Positions 5,933 through 13,950 of a DNA stretch of 14,000 nucleotides are shown here, in pieces. This stretch comes from CALCCV01 sp964388665. GTDB lineage: Bacteria; Bdellovibrionota; Bdellovibrionia; Bdellovibrionales; Bdellovibrionaceae. The stretch lies in the NCBI GenBank assembly GCA_964388665.1, contig CAYMBJ010000090.1, positions 1-14,000 of the forward strand, in the 5' to 3' direction. Every line of letters starts with the position of its first letter. Position 1 is the first letter of the stretch. A model generated the notes under the pieces. It made no database searches and was not told the origin of the DNA. It was given only the letters and a program-made list of their open reading frames with translations. The position numbers and the translations under genes were made by a program.

Positions 5933-8551
5933 ATGTCAGATCTTGAGAAAATGACGAAAAAAAGCCAAGAAGCCATGCAAGCAGCCGCTCAGCTAGCGGA
6001 GCAGCTGCACAATCCAACTGTGGAACCAGAACATCTTCTTAAAGAAATTTCCAACCAAAGTGATGGAATTGTTCCCAGAGTGCTCGAGGAAGTGAAAGTC
6101 CCGGCAAATGCCTTTGTGAGAGAGCTGCAAGCCAAAATTGACAAATTACCGACACTCACCGGAGAAGGGCAAAAGGTCTATGCTGGTCAGCGGCTGCAAA
6201 AGCTATTTCAAGGTGCAGAGAAGGAAGTGCGAGAGTGGGGAGATAGCTTCATTTCGACAGAACACTTTTTGATTGCCGCGCTAAAAAGCGGCGACTCAGA
6301 GCTCAGTTCGGTATTTAAAAAATTGTCATTGAAAATTGACGATGTTTTGACGGCATTAAAGAAACTCCGCGGCTCGCAAAGGGTTGTGGATGACGAACCC
6401 GAAAATAAATTCGAAGTCTTAAAAAAATATGCAAAGGACCTGACCCAACTTGCTAAAGATGGCAAACTAGATCCCGTCATTGGTCGCGATGAAGAGATTC
6501 GCAGAGTCATCCAGGTTCTATCGCGACGAACCAAAAACAATCCCGTCTTAATTGGCGAGCCTGGCGTTGGTAAGACAGCGATCGCTGAGGGGCTCGCCTT
6601 GCGAATCATTCGTGGCGATGTGCCTGAAAATTTGCATGGCAAAACTTTGATGTCATTGGATATGGGAGCCTTGATTGCCGGGGCCAAGTATCGGGGCGAG
6701 TTTGAAGATCGCCTCAAAGCGGTGATCAAAGAGGTGACGAGCAGTGAGGGCGAGATCATTATGTTTATCGACGAACTGCACACGCTGGTGGGAGCAGGAA
6801 AGGCCGATGGTGCGATGGATGCTGGACAGCTGCTCAAGCCGGCTTTGGCCCGGGGTGAGTTGCGCTGCATTGGTGCTACGACCTTAGATGAGTATCGCAA
6901 GTACATCGAAAAAGATGCGGCATTGGAGAGAAGATTCCAGACGGTATTGGTTGATGAGCCTAGTGTTGAAGAGGCCATAACGATTTTGCGTGGCTTAAAA
7001 GAGAAGTACGAGGTGCACCATGGCGTGCGCATTACAGACGGAGCTATCGTCAGTGCCGTAAAGCTTTCGCATCGTTACATCACCGCAAGATTTTTGCCGG
7101 ATAAGGCGATTGATTTGATAGATGAAGCGGCGTCGCGATTGAGCATTGAAATCAAGAGTGTTCCTGAAGAAATCGACACCATCGAAAGAAAAATGGTGCA
7201 GTTAAAGATCGAGCGAGAGGCTTTAAAAAAAGAGGCTGACTCTGCGGCCAAAGAGAGGCTTAAAAAAATTGAAGGCGAGCTTCAAGATTTAACAGGAAAA
7301 AATCAAGTGCTGCGAGAGCAATGGGAATTTGAACGTGGCGGACTTGATCGAATAAAAAAACTGAAATCCGAGATTGAGTCTTTGCGAGTGCAGGTGGAAA
7401 AGGCCGAACGAGAGGGGCAACTGGAAAAGGCTGCTGAGCTCAAGTATGGCAGCTTGCCCAATGCAGAAAAGGAGCTTCAAAAGCTTGAGCACAAAAATGC
7501 CACGAAGGCGGAAGGCGCAAAGCAAGAGCCAGAGCAGCGCATGTTGAAAGAAGAAGTGGGGCCAGAAGACATTGCAGAAGTTGTTGCCAAGTGGACGGGA
7601 ATACCGGTGGCAAAAATGCTTGAGAGTGAAACAGCAAAACTATTGCATATGGAAGACCTGATGAAAAAGCGGGTTGTCGGTCAGGATCAAGCGCTGAGAG
7701 TGGTCGCAGATGCGATCCGCCGGGCTCGCGCAGAGATATCAGATCCCAATCGTCCCATAGGTACCTTTATGTTTTTGGGGCCGACAGGTGTCGGTAAGAC
7801 AGAGACTGTCAAATCTTTGGCGGAGTTTTTGTTTGATGATGAGCAGGCGATTGTGCGCATCGATATGAGTGAATACATGGAAAAGCATGCTGTGTCTCGA
7901 CTGATTGGCGCGCCTCCGGGGTACGTGGGATACGAGGAGGGTGGTCAATTGACTGAGGCTGTGCGCCGCAAACCCTACAGCGTTTTGCTTTTGGACGAAA
8001 TTGAAAAGGCACATACGGATGTCTTTAACATTTTACTTCAGGTGCTCGATGATGGGCGATTGACAGACGGGCAAGGGCGCACTGTTGACTTTCGCAATAC
8101 AGTGATTGTGATGACTTCGAACTTGGGTTCAGCCTCGCTGTTGGAGCCGGACTTGAGTGATAGCGAAAAAGAGAATCGTGTGCATTCAGCCTTAAAATCA
8201 CATTTTCGTCCCGAGTTTATAAATCGCATCGATGAGGTCATTATTTTCAAGGCTTTGGGCCAGGATCAAATTCATGACATCGTTAAAGTGCAGCTGCAAA
8301 TTGTTTCACATAGACTTAATGGAAAGGGCATTGAAATCGACTTTACGGAATCGGCGGTATCATGGTTAGCTGAGAAAGGATTTGATCCTATGTTTGGCGC
8401 TCGACCATTGAAGCGCCTCATTCAGACAGAGGTTTTGAATCCGATTTCGCGAATGATCATCGCAGGGGATGTAAAAAAAGGTGCTAAGATTGTCACGGAC
8501 AAAAAGGCGGAGGGGCTCTCATTTAAGGTGTCGGCAAAAGCCTCCACGTGA
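5933..8551 (+). CDS. clpB: ClpB protein disaggregase (Hsp100)
   Basis: Hexameric cytoplasmic ATPase that, with DnaK/DnaJ/GrpE in known systems, pulls apart protein aggregates after stress. The domains are in canonical order. Clp N-domain repeats are at 1-145. NBD1 has Walker A GEPGVGKT (208-215), pore-loop Tyr253 (KYRG), Walker B MFIDE (277-281) and Arg333/334. A coiled-coil middle domain, full of Lys and Glu, spans roughly 405-525 and marks it as ClpB, not ClpA or ClpC. NBD2 has Walker A GPTGVGKT (616-623), pore loop GYVGY (663-667), Walker B LLLDE (685-689) and sensor-2 GAR (822-824). Length 872 is slightly above the usual 860. AAGGAG five bases before ATG 5933 fixes the start. No CIRCE element or convincing sigma-32 promoter was seen; TTGACA at 5853 is a possible -35 box with a poor -10. 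Confidence 0.98.
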   Translation: MSDLEKMTKKSQEAMQAAAQLAEQLHNPTVEPEHLLKEISNQSDGIVPRVLEEVKVPANAFVRELQAKIDKLPTLTGEGQKVYAGQRLQKLFQGAEKEVREWGDSFISTEHFLIAALKSGDSELSSVFKKLSLKIDDVLTALKKLRGSQRVVDDEPENKFEVLKKYAKDLTQLAKDGKLDPVIGRDEEIRRVIQVLSRRTKNNPVLIGEPGVGKTAIAEGLALRIIRGDVPENLHGKTLMSLDMGALIAGAKYRGEFEDRLKAVIKEVTSSEGEIIMFIDELHTLVGAGKADGAMDAGQLLKPALARGELRCIGATTLDEYRKYIEKDAALERRFQTVLVDEPSVEEAITILRGLKEKYEVHHGVRITDGAIVSAVKLSHRYITARFLPDKAIDLIDEAASRLSIEIKSVPEEIDTIERKMVQLKIEREALKKEADSAAKERLKKIEGELQDLTGKNQVLREQWEFERGGLDRIKKLKSEIESLRVQVEKAEREGQLEKAAELKYGSLPNAEKELQKLEHKNATKAEGAKQEPEQRMLKEEVGPEDIAEVVAKWTGIPVAKMLESETAKLLHMEDLMKKRVVGQDQALRVVADAIRRARAEISDPNRPIGTFMFLGPTGVGKTETVKSLAEFLFDDEQAIVRIDMSEYMEKHAVSRLIGAPPGYVGYEEGGQLTEAVRRKPYSVLLLDEIEKAHTDVFNILLQVLDDGRLTDGQGRTVDFRNTVIVMTSNLGSASLLEPDLSDSEKENRVHSALKSHFRPEFINRIDEVIIFKALGQDQIHDIVKVQLQIVSHRLNGKGIEIDFTESAVSWLAEKGFDPMFGARPLKRLIQTEVLNPISRMIIAGDVKKGAKIVTDKKAEGLSFKVSAKAST

Positions 8552-8552
8552 T

Positions 8553-9164
8553 GTGACTTCATTTTTCGTCGGTGAAGGGCTGGCCAGCATTTTTTCGAAA
8601 TTGGCCATGGCCTTCGCGACAGTTGCGTTTGGGAGCTTGTGGACACTGGAGAGTCGCGCAGCTCCCTTTTCTTCATGGGGCGCCTTAACGGCATATTATA
8701 TTGGCTATAACAACCTCACTCCAGTTGAGACGAGTCCGGTCAACGCCAATCAGTCCACATTAAGAATCGAAGCAGAGGTGGTGCTTCGAGAGCGTGTGAG
8801 TCTATTGCTGCACACAAGTCTCTATGCTGAGGGGAGGGGCGAGGAGGCCGGATATAAAAATTATGCCTATGGTATCGGTGTTAAAGTCGGTCTTCCTGGA
8901 ATTCTATTGTTTGGCAGAAACACCGGGCGTGGTCAAGACGCCAAAGTGAGGCCAATCAATTCATTTGGTTTTGCAAGCATTTCTGGAATACCTTACAATG
9001 ACGGCAATTCAACTGAGCTGCGGAAAATCTATCAGATAACCAATGGATTGGGATTGGATTTCTTTATGGGTCGTAATTTTTATTTTTCCACAATCTTTGG
9101 GGTGACAAATGCTTTGGGCGATACGCTCGGGTTTATAGGTGGTGGCGTCGGCGTTGCTTTTTAG
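8553..9164 (+). CDS. small exported beta-barrel-like protein
   Basis: The frame opens within clpB, but a GTG at 8553, one base after the clpB stop, gives a 203-residue product with a plausible signal peptide (LAMAFATVAFGSLWTL, then ESRAAP as a cleavage region). ATG 8607 is the alternative; neither has a clear ribosome-binding site. The mature part alternates polar and hydrophobic residues in short strands, is rich in Gly, Tyr and Asn, and ends in GGGVGVAF. A C-terminal Phe after a beta strand is characteristic of outer-membrane beta-barrels inserted by the Bam machinery. No named family was recognised. The spacing implies cotranscription with clpB, so expression may rise under stress. Barrel assignment is inference from composition and the C-terminus. 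Confidence 0.7.
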   Translation: MTSFFVGEGLASIFSKLAMAFATVAFGSLWTLESRAAPFSSWGALTAYYIGYNNLTPVETSPVNANQSTLRIEAEVVLRERVSLLLHTSLYAEGRGEEAGYKNYAYGIGVKVGLPGILLFGRNTGRGQDAKVRPINSFGFASISGIPYNDGNSTELRKIYQITNGLGLDFFMGRNFYFSTIFGVTNALGDTLGFIGGGVGVAF

Positions 9165-9226
9165 GTGGAACTACTCATGGGCGAGCGGACCTCGCTGCCA
9201 AACTCATAAATAGGAGATCTCAATAA

Positions 9227-9748
9227 TTAGCGATTGTTTATGTCGCGAATCAATGCCACTGAAAGGCCAATCGATACAATCGAAGCGACCAAGCTGACCC
9301 AGGTGGCAGTTCTTTCTGGAGAAAATTTTGGTTCGATCATCACAAGGTCCTGATCACGCAGTTGCACGTTTTCGCTTGAAGATTTGATGGAATCTAGCAA
9401 ATTGATTGACTGAATCTTGATGGGGCCGCCCGTATTTTGAATTCGACGAATTGTGACCTCTCGCAAATCAGAGCTCTCTGGGGCGCCTCCAGCATAAGAG
9501 AGCAGCGAACTCAAATCCGTGTCTGAGGGAATGTGATATACTCCGGGAAACTTTACGCCATTGACGATGTTAACAGTGATGGTCGGTTTGCCCAGATCAC
9601 GGCCAACAATGAACTCTTGAGCGTTCAGGGAATTTGAAAGAAGTGGCTGATAGGGGTCAGCGATGGCGGCTTGGTGCAGGGTGAAACTGAAGGTCGCGAC
9701 CAGAATTAGGCACCGTCTCCATACGGGTTGCTTAGGCGACATCTTCAT
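9227..9748 (-). CDS. SLBB-domain polysaccharide-export-type protein
   Basis: Probable periplasmic component of surface polysaccharide export. From ATG 9748 (173 residues) there is a signal peptide (basic KQPVWRR, hydrophobic LILVATFSFTLHQAA, cleavage after AIA near residue 30). One SLBB domain follows (about 58-140) with the typical pattern VNGVKFPGVYHIPSDTDL ... YAGGAP, then a C-terminal membrane helix (about 149-167) and a short RDINNR tail. The polysaccharide-export (PES) domain that precedes SLBB in Wza-type proteins is absent. ATG 9748 has GGGAG five bases upstream; in-frame ATGs at 9763 and 9742 are alternatives. The start overlaps the end of the WecA-like gene by 17 bases, so translation is probably coupled. 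Confidence 0.85.
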   Translation of the reverse strand: MKMSPKQPVWRRCLILVATFSFTLHQAAIADPYQPLLSNSLNAQEFIVGRDLGKPTITVNIVNGVKFPGVYHIPSDTDLSSLLSYAGGAPESSDLREVTIRRIQNTGGPIKIQSINLLDSIKSSSENVQLRDQDLVMIEPKFSPERTATWVSLVASIVSIGLSVALIRDINNR

Positions 9749-11168
9749 AGAGGCTCCCTTCATTGACCTTTAAATAGGAGCCAAACCGCTTTATAAACTC
9801 TTCTGAGTTTTCCAGATGGGAGTAGAATTGCATTCCCCAGGGCGCTCCGGAGTCGTTGCGCTTTACATTTTTTGATTCGAGCAAGGCAAAATAGTTTTCC
9901 ATCAGTTGTGCCTTGTTGTGCGGATTCTTGGATAACACAAGGACGGTGTACACTCCGCCAGAGGTCAAGTCCGAGTCGGGATGATTGGTCTCAATGTACT
10001 TTCGAAATCCAACTATGAACGAGTGCACCTCGCCAATTCCCTTTTCTTGGAGGACCTTGTAGTAGGGAAAGAGGTCGTATATCGTTGCAAAAAACTCGTC
10101 CTTTTCAATCGTAGGGTTGTTCGCCATCTTCAGATGCTGATCGATAATGGAACGGCCGACTTTGGACATCAAGAGCCCAAGTCGATGCTCTAGATAGTAA
10201 ACAACCGTGAGAACGGCCAGTAGCGCAGCCACAGATATGAACAGAACATTAAAGAGCGTTGGAGCTCCACGCAATTTAAATATTGTGATTGCAGAAAACG
10301 CCGCAAAAGAATTAATTGCAATGAATACAACAAGGGCCGATGTCTTGCCGAGACCAATTTTTTTGAGTTTGTGATGTAGGTGATCCTGATCTCCCGTAAA
10401 TGGCGAGGACCTCGCCATTAGACGACGAATCATCGCCAGTGCAGCATCAATTTGTGGGTGAGCCACGAGCAGCAAGATTGCAAATATGGCACTTGGATAT
10501 GGAGAAATTGTTACAGTGCTGGCGGCGGTCGCCAAAAAGAAGCCAACAAAGTTGCTACCTGAATCGCCAAGATAGATCATAGCATTTGGCCAATTGAAGA
10601 ATAAAAATCCCGTCATCGCAGAGGCGAAGATCAAGTAAATTGGTTGCGGATCCATAAAATAGAAAAATGCCGAGGCGATAATGCCAAAGCTTGCTGCCAC
10701 TCCATCCATGCCATCAATCATATTGGTGGCATTGACTAAGAACAGAATCCACAACCCATGCAGGAGCACTGCTGTTCTTACGCCAAGTCCAGCCTGCACC
10801 AGGACAAGGCTTTCTTTGGGGACAAAATAAATAAATGTCAGTGTGGCAATCAATTGCGCCAAGAATTTCCAGCGACTGGAGAGCTCTTTGTAGTCGTCAT
10901 AGACGCCACAAATGATCAGTGAAACTGAGCCCAGTACTATGGGCCAGTTATTTTGTGATAGAAGCAATTCAGATGCGCCCAATATTGTGATGAGCGATAG
11001 CCACACCCCAAGCCCACCGAGCAAGGGAATCGGGTCCTCCTGGCGACGGAAATCCTGTGTCGAGTAGCAATTGGTCTTTTTAGCAACCCACCGGACTCCC
11101 AAGATAGATACAATGGCAACAAAGAGACCTAAAGCGAGAAATAGTTCGGCACTGATTTGGTAAAACAT
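9732..11168 (-). CDS. WecA/MraY-family sugar-phosphate transferase with C-terminal extension
   Basis: Integral membrane enzyme of the polyprenyl-phosphate N-acetylhexosamine-1-phosphate transferase family, which loads the first sugar phosphate onto undecaprenyl phosphate. Visible motifs: PIPLLGGLGVW (47-56), DDYKEL (91-96), NATNMIDGMDGVAA (146-159), YLGDSGSNFVGF (199-210) and the sugar-recognition loop HLHHKL (263-268). About ten membrane helices span residues 5-325. WecA proteins are normally about 350 residues; here another 135 or so hydrophilic residues follow the last helix (about 340-478), with no domain I recognise. ATG 11168 has only a weak ribosome-binding site. The 3' end overlaps the SLBB gene. 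Family is sure; the exact substrate (UDP-GlcNAc or another UDP-sugar) is not. Confidence 0.93.
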   Translation of the reverse strand: MFYQISAELFLALGLFVAIVSILGVRWVAKKTNCYSTQDFRRQEDPIPLLGGLGVWLSLITILGASELLLSQNNWPIVLGSVSLIICGVYDDYKELSSRWKFLAQLIATLTFIYFVPKESLVLVQAGLGVRTAVLLHGLWILFLVNATNMIDGMDGVAASFGIIASAFFYFMDPQPIYLIFASAMTGFLFFNWPNAMIYLGDSGSNFVGFFLATAASTVTISPYPSAIFAILLLVAHPQIDAALAMIRRLMARSSPFTGDQDHLHHKLKKIGLGKTSALVVFIAINSFAAFSAITIFKLRGAPTLFNVLFISVAALLAVLTVVYYLEHRLGLLMSKVGRSIIDQHLKMANNPTIEKDEFFATIYDLFPYYKVLQEKGIGEVHSFIVGFRKYIETNHPDSDLTSGGVYTVLVLSKNPHNKAQLMENYFALLESKNVKRNDSGAPWGMQFYSHLENSEEFIKRFGSYLKVNEGSLYEDVA

Positions 11169-11226
11169 ACGTGGTTTCTTATCGGAAATACATGACTAAT
11201 ATTCAGAGGCACAATAGAATTTATTT

Positions 11227-12537
11227 GTGATTAAGAGTTTTTCTTGGACTTTGGTTGGACGAGTTGTGAGTTCCCTGCAGGGAATTCTGATTTTAATTTT
11301 CCTAACTCGCACCACCGACCCCACCTTAGTGGGTGAGTTTATCTTAATACAAAGTCTGGCGTGGTTTTTTTCTATTTTGTTTTTGGGTGGATTGCAATTT
11401 TCGATCATTCGCGAATTGCAAACTCCAAGCCTAGACTCAGCAGGAAGGCTGAGCCACTTTACCACCTCATGTTGTGATTTTGCACTACAAACTTTAATCT
11501 GGATTCTTGCCTTGGCAGTTGTCGGAGCTGCAGTCCAGAGCACCTTTGACATCGCATTGTCTAAATACAGTTTTGCCCTGTATTGGGGTGTGGGACTCGG
11601 TGCCAATCTTTTTGTTTCAGAGGCGCTAAAAGGCATTGGGAAGATTCACCTTTCGGCATTTGTTTTGGGAATATTCCCCGCCCTCTTCATTTTGGTTGTT
11701 CTTGTGGCGAAGGTTTTGTTTCACTCGGAGCAGGGTGATTTGGTCAATTTAAGTTTCATCACGTTAGCCCTAGCGAGTTGTCAATTTTTACCAGCAGTCG
11801 CTGGCGGTTTGCTATTTGTGCGCGGAAGTCGGCTTCGAGATCTCTTGGGGGGGCCCGTACTCAAAATCTCACGGGGTCTCATCGCCCGCGGAGCTTCGAG
11901 ATTGCACTTGAGTGGATCGACCCTTGCAATCTATTTGTTCACGCAGATGGATGTTTGGCTCTGTCGCAGTCTGGGAACAGCAGAGGATTTGGCCGTCTAC
12001 GGTGTTGCACAGAGGATGGTGCTGCTGGCCACATTTCCGGCGATGGTGCTTGCTAGTAGTCTTTTGCCAGAAATGAACCGTGCTTGGCAGGAAAAGCAGA
12101 GCCACATGTTGTACAAGATCAGTCGACGGATTGGGCAACTTTCATTTATTCCGGCGATTGGCGTACTGGCGGCGCTGTTGGTGTTTGGCAATGGTTTTAT
12201 GGTATGGCTGTTCGGCCAGGACTATCGGCAGTCACATTTGGTGGCGACAATATTGGTGAGTGCCTACTGCTTGCAGATTTCGTTTGGCCCGCTCGGCTAT
12301 CTGTTGATGATGACCAATCTCGAAAAAAGAGTGTTATATACAATGCTGATATGCGGAAGCCTCTTTGTGGTGCTGGCATCGGCTGGCTTTGCAACCTATG
12401 GAGTGCTCAGCATCGCAACATCACTGGCCGTTGTCTTGGTGTTGCAAATTTTGATTTACCACTATTTGGCGGTCAAGAATTTGGCGTTTCCGAAAAATCC
12501 ATTTAGGCATTTGGGCAGCTATCGCATTAACGAATGA
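11227..12537 (+). CDS. Wzx-like polysaccharide flippase
   Basis: Polytopic inner-membrane protein of the MOP/polysaccharide-synthase superfamily, which flips lipid-linked oligosaccharides to the periplasmic face. It has 436 residues, starts MIKSFSWTLVGRVVSSLQGI as family members do, and shows about twelve hydrophobic segments with few charges between them. Typical landmarks are FLTRTTDPTLVGEF near the first helix pair, the central MDVWLCRSLGTAEDLAVYGVAQRM segment and the VFGNGFMVWLFGQDY region. The start is GTG with no good ribosome-binding site. It diverges from the WecA-like gene across only 58 bases. A run of seven G at 11847-11853 lies in the reading frame. The next gene begins 19 bases after its stop, so the two are probably an operon. 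Substrate cannot be predicted. Confidence 0.88.
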   Translation: MIKSFSWTLVGRVVSSLQGILILIFLTRTTDPTLVGEFILIQSLAWFFSILFLGGLQFSIIRELQTPSLDSAGRLSHFTTSCCDFALQTLIWILALAVVGAAVQSTFDIALSKYSFALYWGVGLGANLFVSEALKGIGKIHLSAFVLGIFPALFILVVLVAKVLFHSEQGDLVNLSFITLALASCQFLPAVAGGLLFVRGSRLRDLLGGPVLKISRGLIARGASRLHLSGSTLAIYLFTQMDVWLCRSLGTAEDLAVYGVAQRMVLLATFPAMVLASSLLPEMNRAWQEKQSHMLYKISRRIGQLSFIPAIGVLAALLVFGNGFMVWLFGQDYRQSHLVATILVSAYCLQISFGPLGYLLMMTNLEKRVLYTMLICGSLFVVLASAGFATYGVLSIATSLAVVLVLQILIYHYLAVKNLAFPKNPFRHLGSYRINE

Positions 12538-12556
12538 GTCATAGAGGGGTTGATTT

Positions 12557-13546
12557 TTGAACGATGACAATCACAGTACAGAAAATGAAACATCCATGAA
12601 TCCAAAGGTAAGTGTTGTGGTGCCGGTCTACAATGCAGAAGAGTACATCGAAGAGACGCTGCAGTCTTTGGTCAAACAAACTTATCAGAATTTGAAAATT
12701 ATCGCGATTGACGATGGCTCCAAAGACAAGAGCTTTGAAATTATGAAAAGATTTTCACCCAGAGTTGAGATATTTTCGCGCGTCAATCGTGGTCAGTCCG
12801 CAACCCTCAATGAGGGCTGGGCGCTTGCGCTTTCTGGTGTCAGTGCGGATGAAGAGCATTGGTTGTCTTACTTAGGTGCCGATGATTTGCTCGCTCCCAA
12901 TGCTATTTCGTCCATGGTTGAATTTAGCCGCAGAAACAGAGAAATTGGCGTAATCTATCCTAACTACCATTTGATCGATGCCAAAGGCAAAATTCTAAAA
13001 CGAATTGATGCCCCTGAGTTTGACGAACATGCACTCTTCGCGCTTGGAGTCTGTCAACCGGGACCTGGCGCCATCTTCAAAAAAGAGGTGTTTTACGACA
13101 TAGGCGGATGGAGTGCAGAGTATCGTCAGGTTCCAGATTGGGAATTTTGGCTGAGAGTGGCAACGCGATTTTCATTCAAAAAGTTTCCAATGGATTTAGC
13201 TGCTTTTCGTGTGCACGAAAGCTCACAGACCTTTCAGGCTCCTCCATTTAGCAAGGCTGAGGAGCCTGTTCAGGCCCTGAGCGGCTTGATTGAAAAGCTG
13301 AATAACGGAAGCTTAAGCTCAGTCTCCTTTTTGTCTTGGAGAGAAGAAGCACTTGCCAATGCTCACTTGCTTTCCGCGAGAATGCACCTGAAGGCCTTTC
13401 GCTTGCGCGATGCCTGGTCGCATGTCCGCGCAGCAAGCACTCACGATTTTTCGCAAGTTTGCAAATGGATTTCGATTCGCCATCTGCTTGGGGGGCTTCT
13501 TGGTCAAACTTATTACCGGATTCGTGGACGAATTGCCAAAAGTTAA
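12557..13546 (+). CDS. family 2 glycosyltransferase
   Basis: Inverting GT-A-fold transferase that adds a sugar from a nucleotide-sugar donor, presumably to the lipid-linked glycan on the cytoplasmic face. Signature regions: VSVVVPVYNAEEYIEETL (18-35), IDDGSKDKS (51-59), the metal-binding LGADD (106-110), PGAIFKKEVF and the catalytic-region DWEFWLR (194-200). Length 329 is normal. The most likely start is TTG 12557, seven bases after GAGGGG; ATG 12596 would remove 13 polar residues without touching the domain, but has a weaker ribosome-binding site. It follows the flippase gene closely. The C-terminal 90 residues are helical and basic and may contact the membrane. Donor and acceptor unknown. 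Confidence 0.93.
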   Translation: MNDDNHSTENETSMNPKVSVVVPVYNAEEYIEETLQSLVKQTYQNLKIIAIDDGSKDKSFEIMKRFSPRVEIFSRVNRGQSATLNEGWALALSGVSADEEHWLSYLGADDLLAPNAISSMVEFSRRNREIGVIYPNYHLIDAKGKILKRIDAPEFDEHALFALGVCQPGPGAIFKKEVFYDIGGWSAEYRQVPDWEFWLRVATRFSFKKFPMDLAAFRVHESSQTFQAPPFSKAEEPVQALSGLIEKLNNGSLSSVSFLSWREEALANAHLLSARMHLKAFRLRDAWSHVRAASTHDFSQVCKWISIRHLLGGLLGQTYYRIRGRIAKS

Positions 13547-13714
13547 ATTACTTAGGATCGCCTTAATAATATCATTAAGTAGGCTTGTTGTGCAGTTCGG
13601 GACGAATGGGATTTACCCGAATCACGCGACAGGCCCATGGTGCCCCGGATTCGAGATCTGGCTGTACTGACTTTTGTAAAACGTCTTGGACAAGTTGCTT
13701 TCCCTCTCGCCGAG
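13547..13714. other. intergenic stretch with no supported gene
   Basis: No convincing gene, RNA or promoter was found between the glycosyltransferase stop and the reverse-transcriptase remnant. A minus-strand frame at 13575-13820 (TTG start) crosses it, but its first half is the antisense of the remnant. The stretch is open in the remnant's frame from 13583, yet its translation does not resemble the upstream reverse-transcriptase motifs. Confidence 0.5.
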
Positions 13715-13831
13715 AGGTCTCCACACCTGAAAAATCATTACTGTTTTGATAAGTGGCTACGCAGAACGCACCCAGAGTTAGAGTTTTGTAGATATGCCGA
13801 CGATGTGCCAAACCATGCAACTGGAAATGTT
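13715..13831 (+). pseudogene. remnant of a group II intron-type reverse transcriptase
   Basis: A plus-strand frame encodes HYCFDKWLRRTHPEL (13736-13780) followed by EFCRYADD (13781-13804). This matches the palm region of bacterial group II intron reverse transcriptases, where a HYaFDxWm...P...F.RYADD block is typical and YADD holds the two catalytic aspartates. After YADD, DVPNHAT resembles the usual DVxVHCAT. Upstream, SPHLKN may be a shortened SPLLANLFL. Everything else of a roughly 400-residue maturase is missing; the frame ends at TGA 13862. It is a short internal fragment with no start, probably left by a deletion. The block is distinctive, but the exact limits of the remnant are guesswork. 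Confidence 0.6.
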
Positions 13832-13885
13832 AGATCGTTAAATGTGGCTTGGTTGTCGTGTTGAAGCGCAGAGGGTGGGCAGATT

Positions 13886-13912
13886 CAAATTTACCTTCGT
13901 TGGAGCCGATAA
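13886..13912 (+). promoter_or_regulatory. candidate sigma-28 (FliA) flagellar promoter
   Basis: CAAATTTA at 13886-13893, an 11-base spacer, and GCCGATAA at 13905-13912. The -10 box equals the enteric FliA consensus at all eight positions; the -35 box matches TAAAGTTT at five of eight; the spacing is exact. It points toward the ribosome-binding site and insertion-sequence end at the window edge. Confidence 0.5.
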
Positions 13913-13937
13913 TACAGATAGCACAAACAACTCAATA

Positions 13938-13945
13938 GGAAGGAG
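13938..13945 (+). promoter_or_regulatory. ribosome-binding site orphaned by an insertion
   Basis: GGAAGGAG lies about 26 bases after the candidate sigma-28 -10 box and five bases before the presumed insertion-sequence end. No start codon follows at proper spacing before the element, so the gene it served was probably separated from it by the insertion. Confidence 0.4.
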
Positions 13946-13950
13946 TAAGG

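Noticed and set aside
9181..9195. Short hairpin GCGAG-CGGAC-CTCGC between the converging barrel-like and SLBB genes
   Set aside because: Five-base stem with no T-tract on either strand; not convincing as a terminator.
13575..13820. Minus-strand frame of 81 residues near the right edge
   Set aside because: TTG start without a ribosome-binding site; its first half is the antisense of the reverse-transcriptase block, and the rest matches nothing I recognise. It remains a weak possibility.
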